NCBI GenBank assembly: GCA_020161615.1
Contig: JAIUPD010000001.1
Coordinates: forward strand, 62,001 to 126,000
DNA from: Pseudomonadota bacterium
GTDB lineage: Bacteria > Pseudomonadota > Alphaproteobacteria > Rhodobacterales > Rhodobacteraceae
Reading direction: 5' to 3'
Length of the DNA: 64,000 nt
This document shows positions 33,202 through 40,808 of the stretch, one piece after another (positions within the stretch are counted from its first letter, which is position 1; each line of letters begins with the position of its first letter). The notes below the pieces were generated by a model. That model had not been told where the DNA came from, made no database searches, and saw only the letters and a program-made list of their open reading frames with translations. The translations under genes and the position numbers were made by a program.

Positions 33202-36129
33202 ATGTGTGCCGATACCCCCGACTACAAGGACACGCTGTTCCTTCCCGAGACCGATTTCCCGATGCGCGCGGGCCTGCCCCAGCGCGAGCCCGAGTGGCTG
33301 GCCCGGTGGGAACGGATCGGCGTTTACGAGCGCCTGCGCGAAAAGCAGGGCCGCAAGCCCTTCATCCTGCATGACGGCCCTCCCTATGCGAACGGGCATC
33401 TGCACATCGGACATGCGCTGAACAAGACGATCAAGGACATCATCGTCCGCTCGCATCAGATGATGGGCTTCGACAGCCGCTATGTGCCGGGCTGGGATTG
33501 CCACGGCCTGCCGATCGAATGGAAGATCGAGGAGCAATACCGCGCCAAGGGGCTGAACAAGGACGACGTGGATATCGTCGCCTTCCGCCAGGAATGCCGC
33601 AAATTCGCCGAGGGCTGGATCGAGGTCCAGCGCGAGGAATTCAAGCGGCTGGGCGTGACCGGCACCTGGAACGATCCCTATCTGACCATGGATTTCCACG
33701 CCGAGGCGGTGATCGCCGAGGAATTCATGAAATTCCTGATGAACGGCGCGCTCTATCAGGGCTCGAAGCCGGTCATGTGGTCGCCGGTGGAGAAGACCGC
33801 GCTGGCCGAGGCCGAGGTCGAGTACCACGACCATACCAGCCATCAGGTCTGGGTGCGGTTCCCGGTGGTGAATCCGGGACTTCACGATACTGAAGGTTCA
33901 AACCAAGTTCCCGAGAGCGTGCTTGGAGCGTCAGTTGTCATCTGGACAACGACGCCTTGGACGATTCCGCAAAACCGTGCGGTAGCGTTTAGTCCAGACA
34001 TCGTCTACAGGCTTTTTCGCGTTATCGAAGTCGAAGAAAGTAGCGCTGCTAAGGTAGGCGAAGCAGTAATCGTCGCAGAACAATTGGCAGATGCGATTTT
34101 CAAAGCTGCGCGCGTCATTCACTACGCCGCCCACCAAGTGATAACCCCTGCTCAGCTTCAAGGTATGACTCTCGCCCACCCCTTCCGCGGCGTGGCCGAG
34201 GGCAATGGCGAATGGGATTACAACGTCCCCATGCTGCCGGGCGACCATGTGACCGACGACGCGGGCACGGGCTTCGTGCATACCGCGCCCAGCCACGGCG
34301 ACGACGATTATGTGCTGGGCGTGAAGCACGGCCTCAAGATGACCTATAACGTCGAGCCGGACGGCAGCTACCGCGCCGACCTGCCGCTCTTTGGGGGGCA
34401 GCACATCATCACCCCGGATGGCAAGGAAGGCCCGGCTAATGTCAGCGTCATCAAGCAGCTGGCCTATTCGGGCGCGCTGCTGGCCAAGGGCAAGCTGAAG
34501 CATTCCTACCCGCATTCCTGGCGCTCGAAAGCGCCGGTGATCTATCGCAACACGCCCCAATGGTTCGCCGCCATCGACAAGAAGCTCGACGACGGCATGG
34601 GCCAGTACGGCGACACGATCCGCCAGCGGGCGCTGAAATCGATCGAGGATCTGGTCAAGTTCACCCCCGTCTCGGGCCGCAACCGCCTGCATTCGATGAT
34701 GGAGACGCGGCCCGACTGGGTGCTGAGCCGTCAGCGCGCCTGGGGCGTGCCGCTGACCTGCTTTGTCAAGAAGGGCGCGAAACCGGACGATGCGGACTTC
34801 CTGCTCAAGGATCCGCGGGTCAACACAAGGATTCGTCTGGCATTCGAGGCCGAAGGCGCCGATGTATGGTATGTGCCAGGCTTCAAGGAGAAGGTGCTGA
34901 AAGACCTGCACGATCCGGACGCCTATGACCAGGTTTTTGACATTCTGGACGTGTGGTTCGACTCGGGCTCGACCCATGCCTTCGTGCTGCGCGACCGGGC
35001 AGACGGCGTGCCGGACGGCATCGCCGATGTCTATATGGAAGGCACCGACCAGCACCGCGGCTGGTTCCATTCCTCGATGCTGCAAGGCTGCGGCACGAAG
35101 GGGCGGGCGCCTTACCGCAACGTGGTGACCCATGGTTTCACGCTGGACGAGAAGGGCATGAAGATGTCCAAGTCCATCGGCAATACCGTGGTCCCGCAGG
35201 AGGTCATCGACCAATACGGCGCCGATATCCTGCGGCTCTGGGTGGCGCTGTCGGATTACACCCAGGACCAGCGGATCGGGCCCGAGATCCTGAAAGGCAC
35301 CGCCGACAGCTACCGCCGCCTGCGCAACACGTTGCGCTTCATGCTCGGCGCGCTGGGCGATTTCGACCCGGCGCAGGCGGTGCCGCGCGCGGCGATGCCG
35401 GAACTGGAGCAGCTGATGCTGCACCGTCTGGCCGAACTCGACGCGCTGGTGAGGAAGAGCTACGCCGCCTTCGACTTCCAGGGCGTGTTCCAGGCGCTTT
35501 TCACTTTTGCGACCACGGACCTCTCGGCTTTCTACTTCGACGTGCGCAAGGATGCACTTTACTGCGATCCGAAAGGCTCGGCCGTGCGGCAGGCCTGCCT
35601 GACGGTGATGGACGCGCTGTTCCACCGGCTGACCACCTGGCTGGCGCCGATCCTGCCCTTCACCATGGAGGATGTCTGGCTTGCGCGTTTCCCGGGCGAG
35701 GACGAGAGCGTGCATCTGCAGGACTTCCCGGCGACGCCGGAAAGCTGGCTCGACCCGGAACTGGCGGCGCGGTCGGCCAAGGTCCGCGCGGTGCGCCGGG
35801 TCGTTACCGGCGCGTTGGAAGTCGAGCGGCGCAACAAGACCATCGGCGCCTCGCTCGAGGCCGCGCCGGCGGTCTATCTGTCGCCGGAACTGGCGCAGAT
35901 CGTGACGAACCCCGACACTTTCGCAACGCTCTGCATCACCTCGTCGCTGACGCTCACGACCGATGCCGCCCCCGAAGGCGCCTTCATGGCCGATGACGTG
36001 CCGGGCGTCGGCGTGGTCTTCCACCATGCCGAGGGCGAGAAATGCCAGCGCTGCTGGAAGATCCTGCCCGATGTCGGCACGCACAAGCATCCCGGCACCT
36101 GCGCCCGCTGCGACGCGGCGCTGGGGTGA
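33202..36129 (+). CDS. ileS: Isoleucine--tRNA ligase
   Basis: IleRS charges isoleucine tRNA. Motifs include the class I HIGH box (HIGHALNKTIKD), the GWDCHGLPIEWKIEE block, WTTTPWTIP in the editing domain, the KMSKS loop (GMKMSKSIGNTV) and a C-terminal zinc-type cysteine set (CQRCWK and CARC). At 975 residues it is of bacterial type. I chose the ATG at 33202 (MCADTPDYKDT) because GGAG lies upstream and the N-terminus fits homologues; an ATG at 33184 is possible. Inside the editing domain, about 33887-34170, the composition is distinctly lower in G+C than the rest of the gene; the frame and motifs are intact. Confidence 0.96.
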   Translation: MCADTPDYKDTLFLPETDFPMRAGLPQREPEWLARWERIGVYERLREKQGRKPFILHDGPPYANGHLHIGHALNKTIKDIIVRSHQMMGFDSRYVPGWDCHGLPIEWKIEEQYRAKGLNKDDVDIVAFRQECRKFAEGWIEVQREEFKRLGVTGTWNDPYLTMDFHAEAVIAEEFMKFLMNGALYQGSKPVMWSPVEKTALAEAEVEYHDHTSHQVWVRFPVVNPGLHDTEGSNQVPESVLGASVVIWTTTPWTIPQNRAVAFSPDIVYRLFRVIEVEESSAAKVGEAVIVAEQLADAIFKAARVIHYAAHQVITPAQLQGMTLAHPFRGVAEGNGEWDYNVPMLPGDHVTDDAGTGFVHTAPSHGDDDYVLGVKHGLKMTYNVEPDGSYRADLPLFGGQHIITPDGKEGPANVSVIKQLAYSGALLAKGKLKHSYPHSWRSKAPVIYRNTPQWFAAIDKKLDDGMGQYGDTIRQRALKSIEDLVKFTPVSGRNRLHSMMETRPDWVLSRQRAWGVPLTCFVKKGAKPDDADFLLKDPRVNTRIRLAFEAEGADVWYVPGFKEKVLKDLHDPDAYDQVFDILDVWFDSGSTHAFVLRDRADGVPDGIADVYMEGTDQHRGWFHSSMLQGCGTKGRAPYRNVVTHGFTLDEKGMKMSKSIGNTVVPQEVIDQYGADILRLWVALSDYTQDQRIGPEILKGTADSYRRLRNTLRFMLGALGDFDPAQAVPRAAMPELEQLMLHRLAELDALVRKSYAAFDFQGVFQALFTFATTDLSAFYFDVRKDALYCDPKGSAVRQACLTVMDALFHRLTTWLAPILPFTMEDVWLARFPGEDESVHLQDFPATPESWLDPELAARSAKVRAVRRVVTGALEVERRNKTIGASLEAAPAVYLSPELAQIVTNPDTFATLCITSSLTLTTDAAPEGAFMADDVPGVGVVFHHAEGEKCQRCWKILPDVGTHKHPGTCARCDAALG
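33887..34170 (+). other. Low-GC mosaic segment inside ileS
   Basis: Between the codons for VVNPG and LAHPF the third-position G/C bias collapses: codons such as GTT, GAA, AAA, GTA and TTT cluster, while flanking ileS codons almost all end in G or C. A hand count of 33901-34140 gives about 127 G+C in 240 (~53%), clearly below the neighbouring ileS sequence. The segment covers part of the CP1 editing domain. This fits a gene-conversion or transfer patch from a lower-GC donor, or an insertion in the domain. Confidence 0.7.
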
Positions 36130-36213
36130 ATCCTGGCAGGATGGGCAATATTGCCCATCCTAAGCCACCCGCCGGGTCTGGGCGGTCGGCGGGCGATGTG
36201 CCATGCTGGCGCC

Positions 36214-36669
36214 ATGCCCGCCCTCACCCTCGACACTCCGACCGGTCCCTTCACCCTCATCGAGCGAGAGGGTGCCCTCGTTGCCGCGCGCTGGGGCGAT
36301 GACCGGGGGCGCGACGAAACCCCGCTCCTGATCGAGGCCGCGCGGCAGGTCGCCGCCTATTTCGCCTCGGAGGATGCCGGTTTCGACCTGCCGCTCCGCA
36401 TCGAGGGCAGTGCCGTCCAGCAGGCGGCCTGCGCCGCGATGGCGGCCATACCCCGGGGCGAGACCCGCACCTATGGCGAGATCGCCCGCGACCTCGGGGT
36501 CAGCGCGCAGGCCATGGGCCAACTCTGCGGGCGCAACCCGATCCCGTTGATCGTGCCCTGTCACCGGGTTCTGGGCTCGAACGGTCTGGGCGGGTTTTCC
36601 GCGCCGGGCGGGGTGGAAACCAAGGTCTGGCTCCTCCGCCATGAACGGGCCGGGGGGCTGCTGATCTAG
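36214..36669 (+). CDS. ogt: Methylated-DNA--protein-cysteine methyltransferase
   Basis: The 151-residue protein repairs O6-methylguanine by transferring the methyl group to its own cysteine. The active-site block IVPCHRVLGSNG is present, with IPRGETRTYGEIA and the C-terminal GFSAPGGVETKVWLLRHE. The start at 36214 (MPALTLDTPTGPF) gives normal family length. The stop shares CTAG (36666-36669) with the stop of the convergent pcs gene. A short palindrome, GGATGGGCAATATTGCCCATCC, which is quoted here only by its halves GGATGGGCAAT and ATTGCCCATCC, lies between ileS and this gene at 36138-36159. Confidence 0.93.
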   Translation: MPALTLDTPTGPFTLIEREGALVAARWGDDRGRDETPLLIEAARQVAAYFASEDAGFDLPLRIEGSAVQQAACAAMAAIPRGETRTYGEIARDLGVSAQAMGQLCGRNPIPLIVPCHRVLGSNGLGGFSAPGGVETKVWLLRHERAGGLLI

Positions 36670-37361
36670 AGCGCTTCGCGGTAGAGGAGCTGCTGTACAA
36701 AGCCCGCGCAAAGCAGGTACACGCTGGTCACGATCAGCCCCAGCGTCACCAGCGGCGGCTGGGTGAAATCGGTCCAGGCGGCGGCGGTGCCGAAGGCGAC
36801 CCAGGCCAGCGCCATCGGCAGCGTCAGGTAGCGCCAGCGCTGGGTCCGTACCGGATGGACGAATTTCACGCGCAGGAACATCGTCACCGACAGCACCACG
36901 ACCAGCCCCAGGATGACCCAGAAATCCGGCCTCGTGGCAAAGACCACCAGCGCCACCATGTTCCAGCAGGACGGAAAGCCCGAGAACGAGTAATCCGCCG
37001 TCTTCATCCGTGTGTCGGCGAAATAGAGGACCGAGGCAAAGGTGATGACGATGATCGCCGTCCAGCCGGTCCAGCCGGGCAAGAGCCCCGAATTGAAGAG
37101 GGCGAAGGCCGGGATGAAGACATAGGTCAGATAGTCGATGATCAGATCCAGCAGGATCCCGTCGATGATCGGCGCCTTGGTCTTCACGTCGTATTTGCGC
37201 GCCATCGGCCCGTCGATCCCGTCGACGATCAGCGCCACGACCAGCCACAGGAACATCAGTGCCCATTCGGACTCGACCGCGGCCAGCATCGCCAGCATGG
37301 CGAAGACGGCCCCGGTGGCGGTGAACATATGGACGAAATAGGCGCGGAAGGTCTCGATCAT
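36666..37361 (-). CDS. pcs: Phosphatidylcholine synthase (CDP-alcohol phosphatidyltransferase)
   Basis: Pcs joins choline and CDP-diacylglycerol to make phosphatidylcholine, a lipid route typical of alphaproteobacteria and rare elsewhere. The 231-residue membrane protein has about seven to eight hydrophobic helices. The CDP-alcohol motif is present in the Pcs form, starting DGIDGPMARKYDV and ending GILLDLIIDYLTY with its conserved aspartates. FSGFPSCWNMVALV is a further Pcs block. It is convergent with ogt, sharing the last four bases. The function depends on external choline, whose uptake genes are not here. Confidence 0.9.
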   Translation of the reverse strand: MIETFRAYFVHMFTATGAVFAMLAMLAAVESEWALMFLWLVVALIVDGIDGPMARKYDVKTKAPIIDGILLDLIIDYLTYVFIPAFALFNSGLLPGWTGWTAIIVITFASVLYFADTRMKTADYSFSGFPSCWNMVALVVFATRPDFWVILGLVVVLSVTMFLRVKFVHPVRTQRWRYLTLPMALAWVAFGTAAAWTDFTQPPLVTLGLIVTSVYLLCAGFVQQLLYREAL

Positions 37362-37426
37362 GCCCTTGTCTGCCGGTTTTGGGCGCGTGGCGCAAGAACT
37401 TGCAGGTCACGCCATTGCGAAATGCG

Positions 37427-37456
37427 ATGACCCCGGCCTGGGGGGGCCGGGGTCAT
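37427..37456 (-). terminator. Strong hairpin upstream of pcs
   Basis: A perfect 12-bp stem (ATGACCCCGGCC with GGCCGGGGTCAT, loop of 6) lies after the small candidate genes and before pcs. On the minus strand it is followed by CGCATTTCG, a weak T-run. It should separate the small upstream cistrons from pcs. Confidence 0.6.
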
Positions 37457-37474
37457 GCCTGGGTCCGGCACGCT

Positions 37475-37639
37475 TCAGGCGTGGAGGGCGATGGCCGGGG
37501 TCAGCAGGGAAACCGCCGCGCTGCGGTCGGCAAGGGGCAGCGCCAGGCGCGGCAGCGGCGGCAGGGGGCCGCCCAGACCGATCAGGACCTGCAAGGCGAA
37601 GGCGGCAGAGAGGCGCAGGGCGAGGGTCGGGGCAGGCAT
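37475..37639 (-). CDS. Possible small hydrophobic protein (54 aa)
   Basis: The frame gives a 54-residue product, starting MPAPTLALRLSAAFALQVLI and ending TPAIALHA; it has one hydrophobic stretch in the first half and a Pro-Leu-rich middle. It starts 10 bases after the end of the 26-codon frame upstream and is followed by a strong hairpin, which favours a real transcript. The ribosome site is weak (AAGACAAGG touches the ATG) and I recognise no family. Confidence 0.35.
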   Translation of the reverse strand: MPAPTLALRLSAAFALQVLIGLGGPLPPLPRLALPLADRSAAVSLLTPAIALHA

Positions 37640-37648
37640 CCTTGTCTT

Positions 37649-37729
37649 TCAGCGCGGGGTCGAGGGCAGGGCGGGGCGCGGCGCGTGGAGTTTCGGCTTG
37701 GGCGAGAAAAGGGTGAAGCGGCGGGTCAT
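37649..37729 (-). CDS. Possible 26-residue leader peptide
   Basis: A 26-codon frame (MTRRFTLFSPKPKLHAPR..., basic and proline-rich) has a good ribosome site, GGAG six bases before the ATG. It lies just before the 54-codon frame and may be a leader or a very small protein. No family is recognised. The remaining 475-base gap between pcs and rpiB contains only these two frames and two hairpins. Confidence 0.3.
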   Translation of the reverse strand: MTRRFTLFSPKPKLHAPRPALPSTPR

Positions 37730-37785
37730 GGCTGTCTCCGGTGTTCTGTACCTGTAGGTCGTGCGGGCGACGATACCGGTTCAAT

Positions 37786-37812
37786 GAAAAACGGCGCCCA
37801 GGGGGGCGCCGT
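37786..37812 (-). terminator. Rho-independent terminator of rpiB
   Basis: A 9-bp stem (ACGGCGCCC / GGGCGCCGT, loop of 4) is followed on the minus strand by TTTTTCATTG. It lies 25 bases after the rpiB stop and has the classic hairpin plus T-run form. Confidence 0.85.
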
Positions 37813-37836
37813 GGCGTCGAGGGTCTGGCGGGGGAC

Positions 37837-38271
37837 TCAGCCCTCGATCATGGCGACCCTTGTGGCGTGGCGGCCGCCTTCGAAGGCGGCGGTGAGGAAG
37901 GTCTCGGCGATCTCCAGCGCCAGACCCTCGCCCACGACCCGGGCGCCGATCGACAGCATGTTGGCGTCGTTGTGCTGGCGGATCATCCGGGCCGAGAAAG
38001 TGTCCGAGCAGACGCCGCAGCGGATACCGGGCACCTTGTTGGCGGCCATCATGATCCCTTGGCCGGTGCCGCAGAGGATGATCCCCAGATCGCAATCGCC
38101 CGAGGCGACGCGCTCGGCCGCGGCCTTGCCATGCAGCGGGTAATGCGTGCTTTCGGGCGTGGTGGGGCCGATGTCGACCACCTCCCAGCCCAGCGTTGCG
38201 GCGTGGCTGGCGATGGCCTGGCGCAGCGCGATGGCGGCGTGGTCGCTGGAAAGGACGAGGCGATTGCTCAT
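37837..38271 (-). CDS. rpiB: Ribose-5-phosphate isomerase B
   Basis: RpiB interconverts ribose-5-phosphate and ribulose-5-phosphate. The 144-residue protein matches the family in order: LVLSSDHAAIALRQAI, DIGP, YPLHGKAAAERVASGDCDLGIILCGTGQGIMMAANKVPGIRCG (quoted in part; the catalytic cysteine is in ILCGTGQG), ARMIRQHNDANMLSIGARV and FEGGRHATRV. Related LacAB-type isomerases exist, but the length and the single subunit fit RpiB. It has its own terminator and is separated from xerC by 72 bases. Confidence 0.93.
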   Translation of the reverse strand: MSNRLVLSSDHAAIALRQAIASHAATLGWEVVDIGPTTPESTHYPLHGKAAAERVASGDCDLGIILCGTGQGIMMAANKVPGIRCGVCSDTFSARMIRQHNDANMLSIGARVVGEGLALEIAETFLTAAFEGGRHATRVAMIEG

Positions 38272-38343
38272 GGGTCGGTCCGTTGGCAGGGGCGGTGAGT
38301 CGGCCCCCCATAGCGCGTTTGGCGGCCGCGCGCCACGCGGCGG

Positions 38344-39291
38344 CTAGCCGCCCTGCGCGCGGGGATGGGCGGCGCGGTAGCTTTCCATCAGCCGGGCGCT
38401 GTCGACGGCGGTATAGACCTGTGTGGTCGAAAGCTTGGCGTGCCCCAGCAATTCCTGGATCGCCCGGAGGTCGCCGCCCGCGCTGAGCAGATGGGTAGCG
38501 AAAGAATGCCTCAGCGCATGGGGCGTGGCCGTCGCCGGCAGGCCGAGGCGCAGGCGCACCCCCTCCATCGCCCGGGCGATCAGGCGGGGATTCAGCGGAC
38601 CGCCCCGCGCGCCGCGAAAGAGCGGCCCGTCGGGTTCCGGCGGATAGGGGCTGAGCTTGAGGTAATGCGCCACGGCCTGCGCGGCGGCGGGGATCACCGG
38701 CACCAGCCGCTCCTTGCCGCCCTTCCCGAGGATCCTGAGGCTGCCGCCGGGGCTTTCGATCCGCGCGGCGTCGCGGCCGGTCAGGCCCAATGCCTCGGAG
38801 ATCCTGAGGCCCGAGCCATAGAGCAGCGTCACCACGGCGGTGTCGCGGGCGCGAATCCAGGCCTCGGCCTTGTCGTCGCTGATCTGCAGGGTGACGGCGC
38901 GGGCGGCGTCCACGTCCAGGGGGCGGGGCAGGGGTTTCTGGTGGCGGGGTGCGCGGGCCGAAAGGATGGCGGTGGCGTCGAAATCGTCCTCGCGGTCGGA
39001 CAGCCAGCGGGCGAAGGCCTTCACCGCCGACAGCGCCCGGGCCAGCGAGCGGGCGCCTAGGCCCCGGGCGCGGGCCTGCGCCATCCAGGCGCGCAGGTCG
39101 GCCGTCTCGACCGCCCGGAGCTGCGCCATGCCGGCAGCGCCGCCGTGGTGGCGGGCAAGGAAATCGAGGAAGCCGGTCACATCGGCCCTGTAGGCCTCGA
39201 CCGTATGGGGAGAGGCGTCGTTCAGCGCGGCGAGATGGGTGAGCCAGCCCGCCAGCGCATCGCGCAGGGCCGGGCTGATCGCCACCGTCAC
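38344..39291 (-). CDS. xerC: Tyrosine recombinase XerC
   Basis: XerC acts with XerD at the dif site to resolve chromosome dimers. The 315-residue protein has the N-terminal SAM-like domain (HTVEAYRADVTGFLDFLARH) and the catalytic domain with the Arg in LYGSGLRISEALGL, the HxxR box HALRHSFATHLLSAGGDLR (in part) and the tyrosine in STTQVYTAVDS. The start overlaps the DUF484 stop (ATGA), and the DUF484-xerC pair is common in proteobacteria, which favours XerC over a phage integrase. Confidence 0.93.
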   Translation of the reverse strand: MTVAISPALRDALAGWLTHLAALNDASPHTVEAYRADVTGFLDFLARHHGGAAGMAQLRAVETADLRAWMAQARARGLGARSLARALSAVKAFARWLSDREDDFDATAILSARAPRHQKPLPRPLDVDAARAVTLQISDDKAEAWIRARDTAVVTLLYGSGLRISEALGLTGRDAARIESPGGSLRILGKGGKERLVPVIPAAAQAVAHYLKLSPYPPEPDGPLFRGARGGPLNPRLIARAMEGVRLRLGLPATATPHALRHSFATHLLSAGGDLRAIQELLGHAKLSTTQVYTAVDSARLMESYRAAHPRAQGG

Positions 39292-40004
39292 GACAGCCAG
39301 CGCCGGAGCACGCGCTCGAACGTGCCGGTGAAGAAGGCCAAGAGGTCGGTGCCCTGCCCGGGCTTGAACCGGTGCGGGTCCTCGGAGCCCATGGCCAGCA
39401 TGCCCGGAAGCCGCCCCTTGCCCAGATCGAGCCGCATCAGCGCCTCGGACCTGAGGTCCGCCGCAACCTCGCCATAAGGGCCGGAGGAAGGCGGCACGCC
39501 TTGCCGCAAGACGATGGGCCGGGCCGGGGCCGGGCGCCCGCCGCTCATGTAATGTTCGGTAAAGCCCGGCTTTTTCACCCGAAGGATGGCGTCGAGCTTG
39601 CCCAGGCTTGCGCCCGGCTCGGCGCTTTCCAGCACCAGGCGCACCGCCTCGACCCCCAGAATCTCGGCCACAGGGCCGCCCAGATCCATCACGAAGGTCT
39701 CGAACTTGTCGGCGTCGAGCAGCCTGAGCAGCGCGCGGTGGATCTGGTTGGTCGAGGCGAGGTTTTCATAGGCGGCGGCGATGACGGCGCGGTGGGTATC
39801 CTCCAGCCGTTCAAGCCGGGATTCCAGCCGTTCCATCGCCATGCCGCGCAGATCGACGACATTGCCGCCCATCGCCCGTTCCGAGGTCAGGACGAGGGCG
39901 CGCATGAGCTCGGGATCGTCCAGCACCAGCCCCGGATCGGCCAGCACGCGCGCGCGCCATTCGTCCTGCACTCTGCTGTCCTGCGCCGGTCCGGTGGCAG
40001 CCAT
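39288..40004 (-). CDS. DUF484 family protein
   Basis: The 238-residue protein fits DUF484, a GAF-like domain family always found near xerC in proteobacteria. Blocks are VRAVLADPGLVLDDPELMRAL-like (here WRARVLADPGLVLDDPELM), VVDLRGMAMERLESRLERLED, LGKGRLPGMLAMGSEDPHRFKPGQGTDLLAFF (in part). Its job is unknown. The stop overlaps the xerC start by ATGA. Confidence 0.88.
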   Translation of the reverse strand: MAATGPAQDSRVQDEWRARVLADPGLVLDDPELMRALVLTSERAMGGNVVDLRGMAMERLESRLERLEDTHRAVIAAAYENLASTNQIHRALLRLLDADKFETFVMDLGGPVAEILGVEAVRLVLESAEPGASLGKLDAILRVKKPGFTEHYMSGGRPAPARPIVLRQGVPPSSGPYGEVAADLRSEALMRLDLGKGRLPGMLAMGSEDPHRFKPGQGTDLLAFFTGTFERVLRRWLS

Positions 40005-40046
40005 GTCGTCCCCGATCTTGTGTCCTTCGGCCGATCCTATACCGGA

Positions 40047-40700
40047 TCAGACGATTTTCTGCCCGGTTTTTTCCCAGTCCTTCATGAACTGTGCCAGACC
40101 TGCATCGGTCAGCGGGTGCGAGGCCAGCTTGCGGATCACTTCCGGCGGGGCGGTCATCACATCGGCGCCGACGAGGGCGGCCTGCGTCACATGGTTCACC
40201 GTGCGGATCGAGGCGGCGAGGATTTCGGTCGCGAAACCGTAATTGTTATAGATCGTGCGGATGTCGCCGATCAGATCCATCCCGTCGAGGTTGATGTCGT
40301 CGAGCCGGCCGATGAAGGGCGAGATGAAGGTCGCGCCGGCTTTCGCCGCCAGCAGCGCCTGGTTGGCCGAGAAGCAGAGCGTCACGTTGACCATCAGCCC
40401 CGCGTCCGAGAAATACTTGCAGGCCTTGAGGCCGTCCCAGGTCAGCGGCAGCTTGATCGCGATGTTCTCGGCGATCTCGGCCAGTTTCTTGCCCTCGGCG
40501 ATCATGGCGTCGGCTTCCAGCGCCACGACCTCGGCCGAGACCGGACCCTCGACGAACGAGCAGATTTCCTTGGTGACCTCGATGATGTCGCGGCCCGATT
40601 TCAGGATCAGCGACGGGTTGGTGGTCACGCCATCGACCATGCCCAGGGCGTGAAGGTCGCGGATCGCGGCCACATCGGCGGTATCGACGAAGAATTTCAT
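40047..40700 (-). CDS. Fructose-6-phosphate aldolase / transaldolase, TalC type
   Basis: The 217-residue protein is a small class I aldolase of the transaldolase family (FSA/TalC). It has [40 protein letters not shown] (Schiff-base lysine), [25 protein letters not shown] and the Ala-rich C-terminal block. In alphaproteobacteria these proteins usually serve as the transaldolase of the pentose phosphate pathway, so it may work with rpiB nearby. The ATG at 40700 follows GAGAGAGCC. It is divergent from priA, 108 bases apart. Confidence 0.9.
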   Translation of the reverse strand: MKFFVDTADVAAIRDLHALGMVDGVTTNPSLILKSGRDIIEVTKEICSFVEGPVSAEVVALEADAMIAEGKKLAEIAENIAIKLPLTWDGLKACKYFSDAGLMVNVTLCFSANQALLAAKAGATFISPFIGRLDDINLDGMDLIGDIRTIYNNYGFATEILAASIRTVNHVTQAALVGADVMTAPPEVIRKLASHPLTDAGLAQFMKDWEKTGQKIV

Positions 40701-40808
40701 GGCTCTCTCGGTGCTGTCTCGATGCCTGGCGGCAGGCGTCTTGCGGTTGCGAAGGGGGTTCGGTCGCGTCATACCCTATCGCAACCTCGCCCGAAAGGTC
40801 TTTCGCCC

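Noticed and set aside
39372-40808. Upstream extension of the priA frame to a 1213-codon frame
   Set aside because: It runs antisense through DUF484 and the aldolase gene; PriA homology begins at the GTG at 40809.
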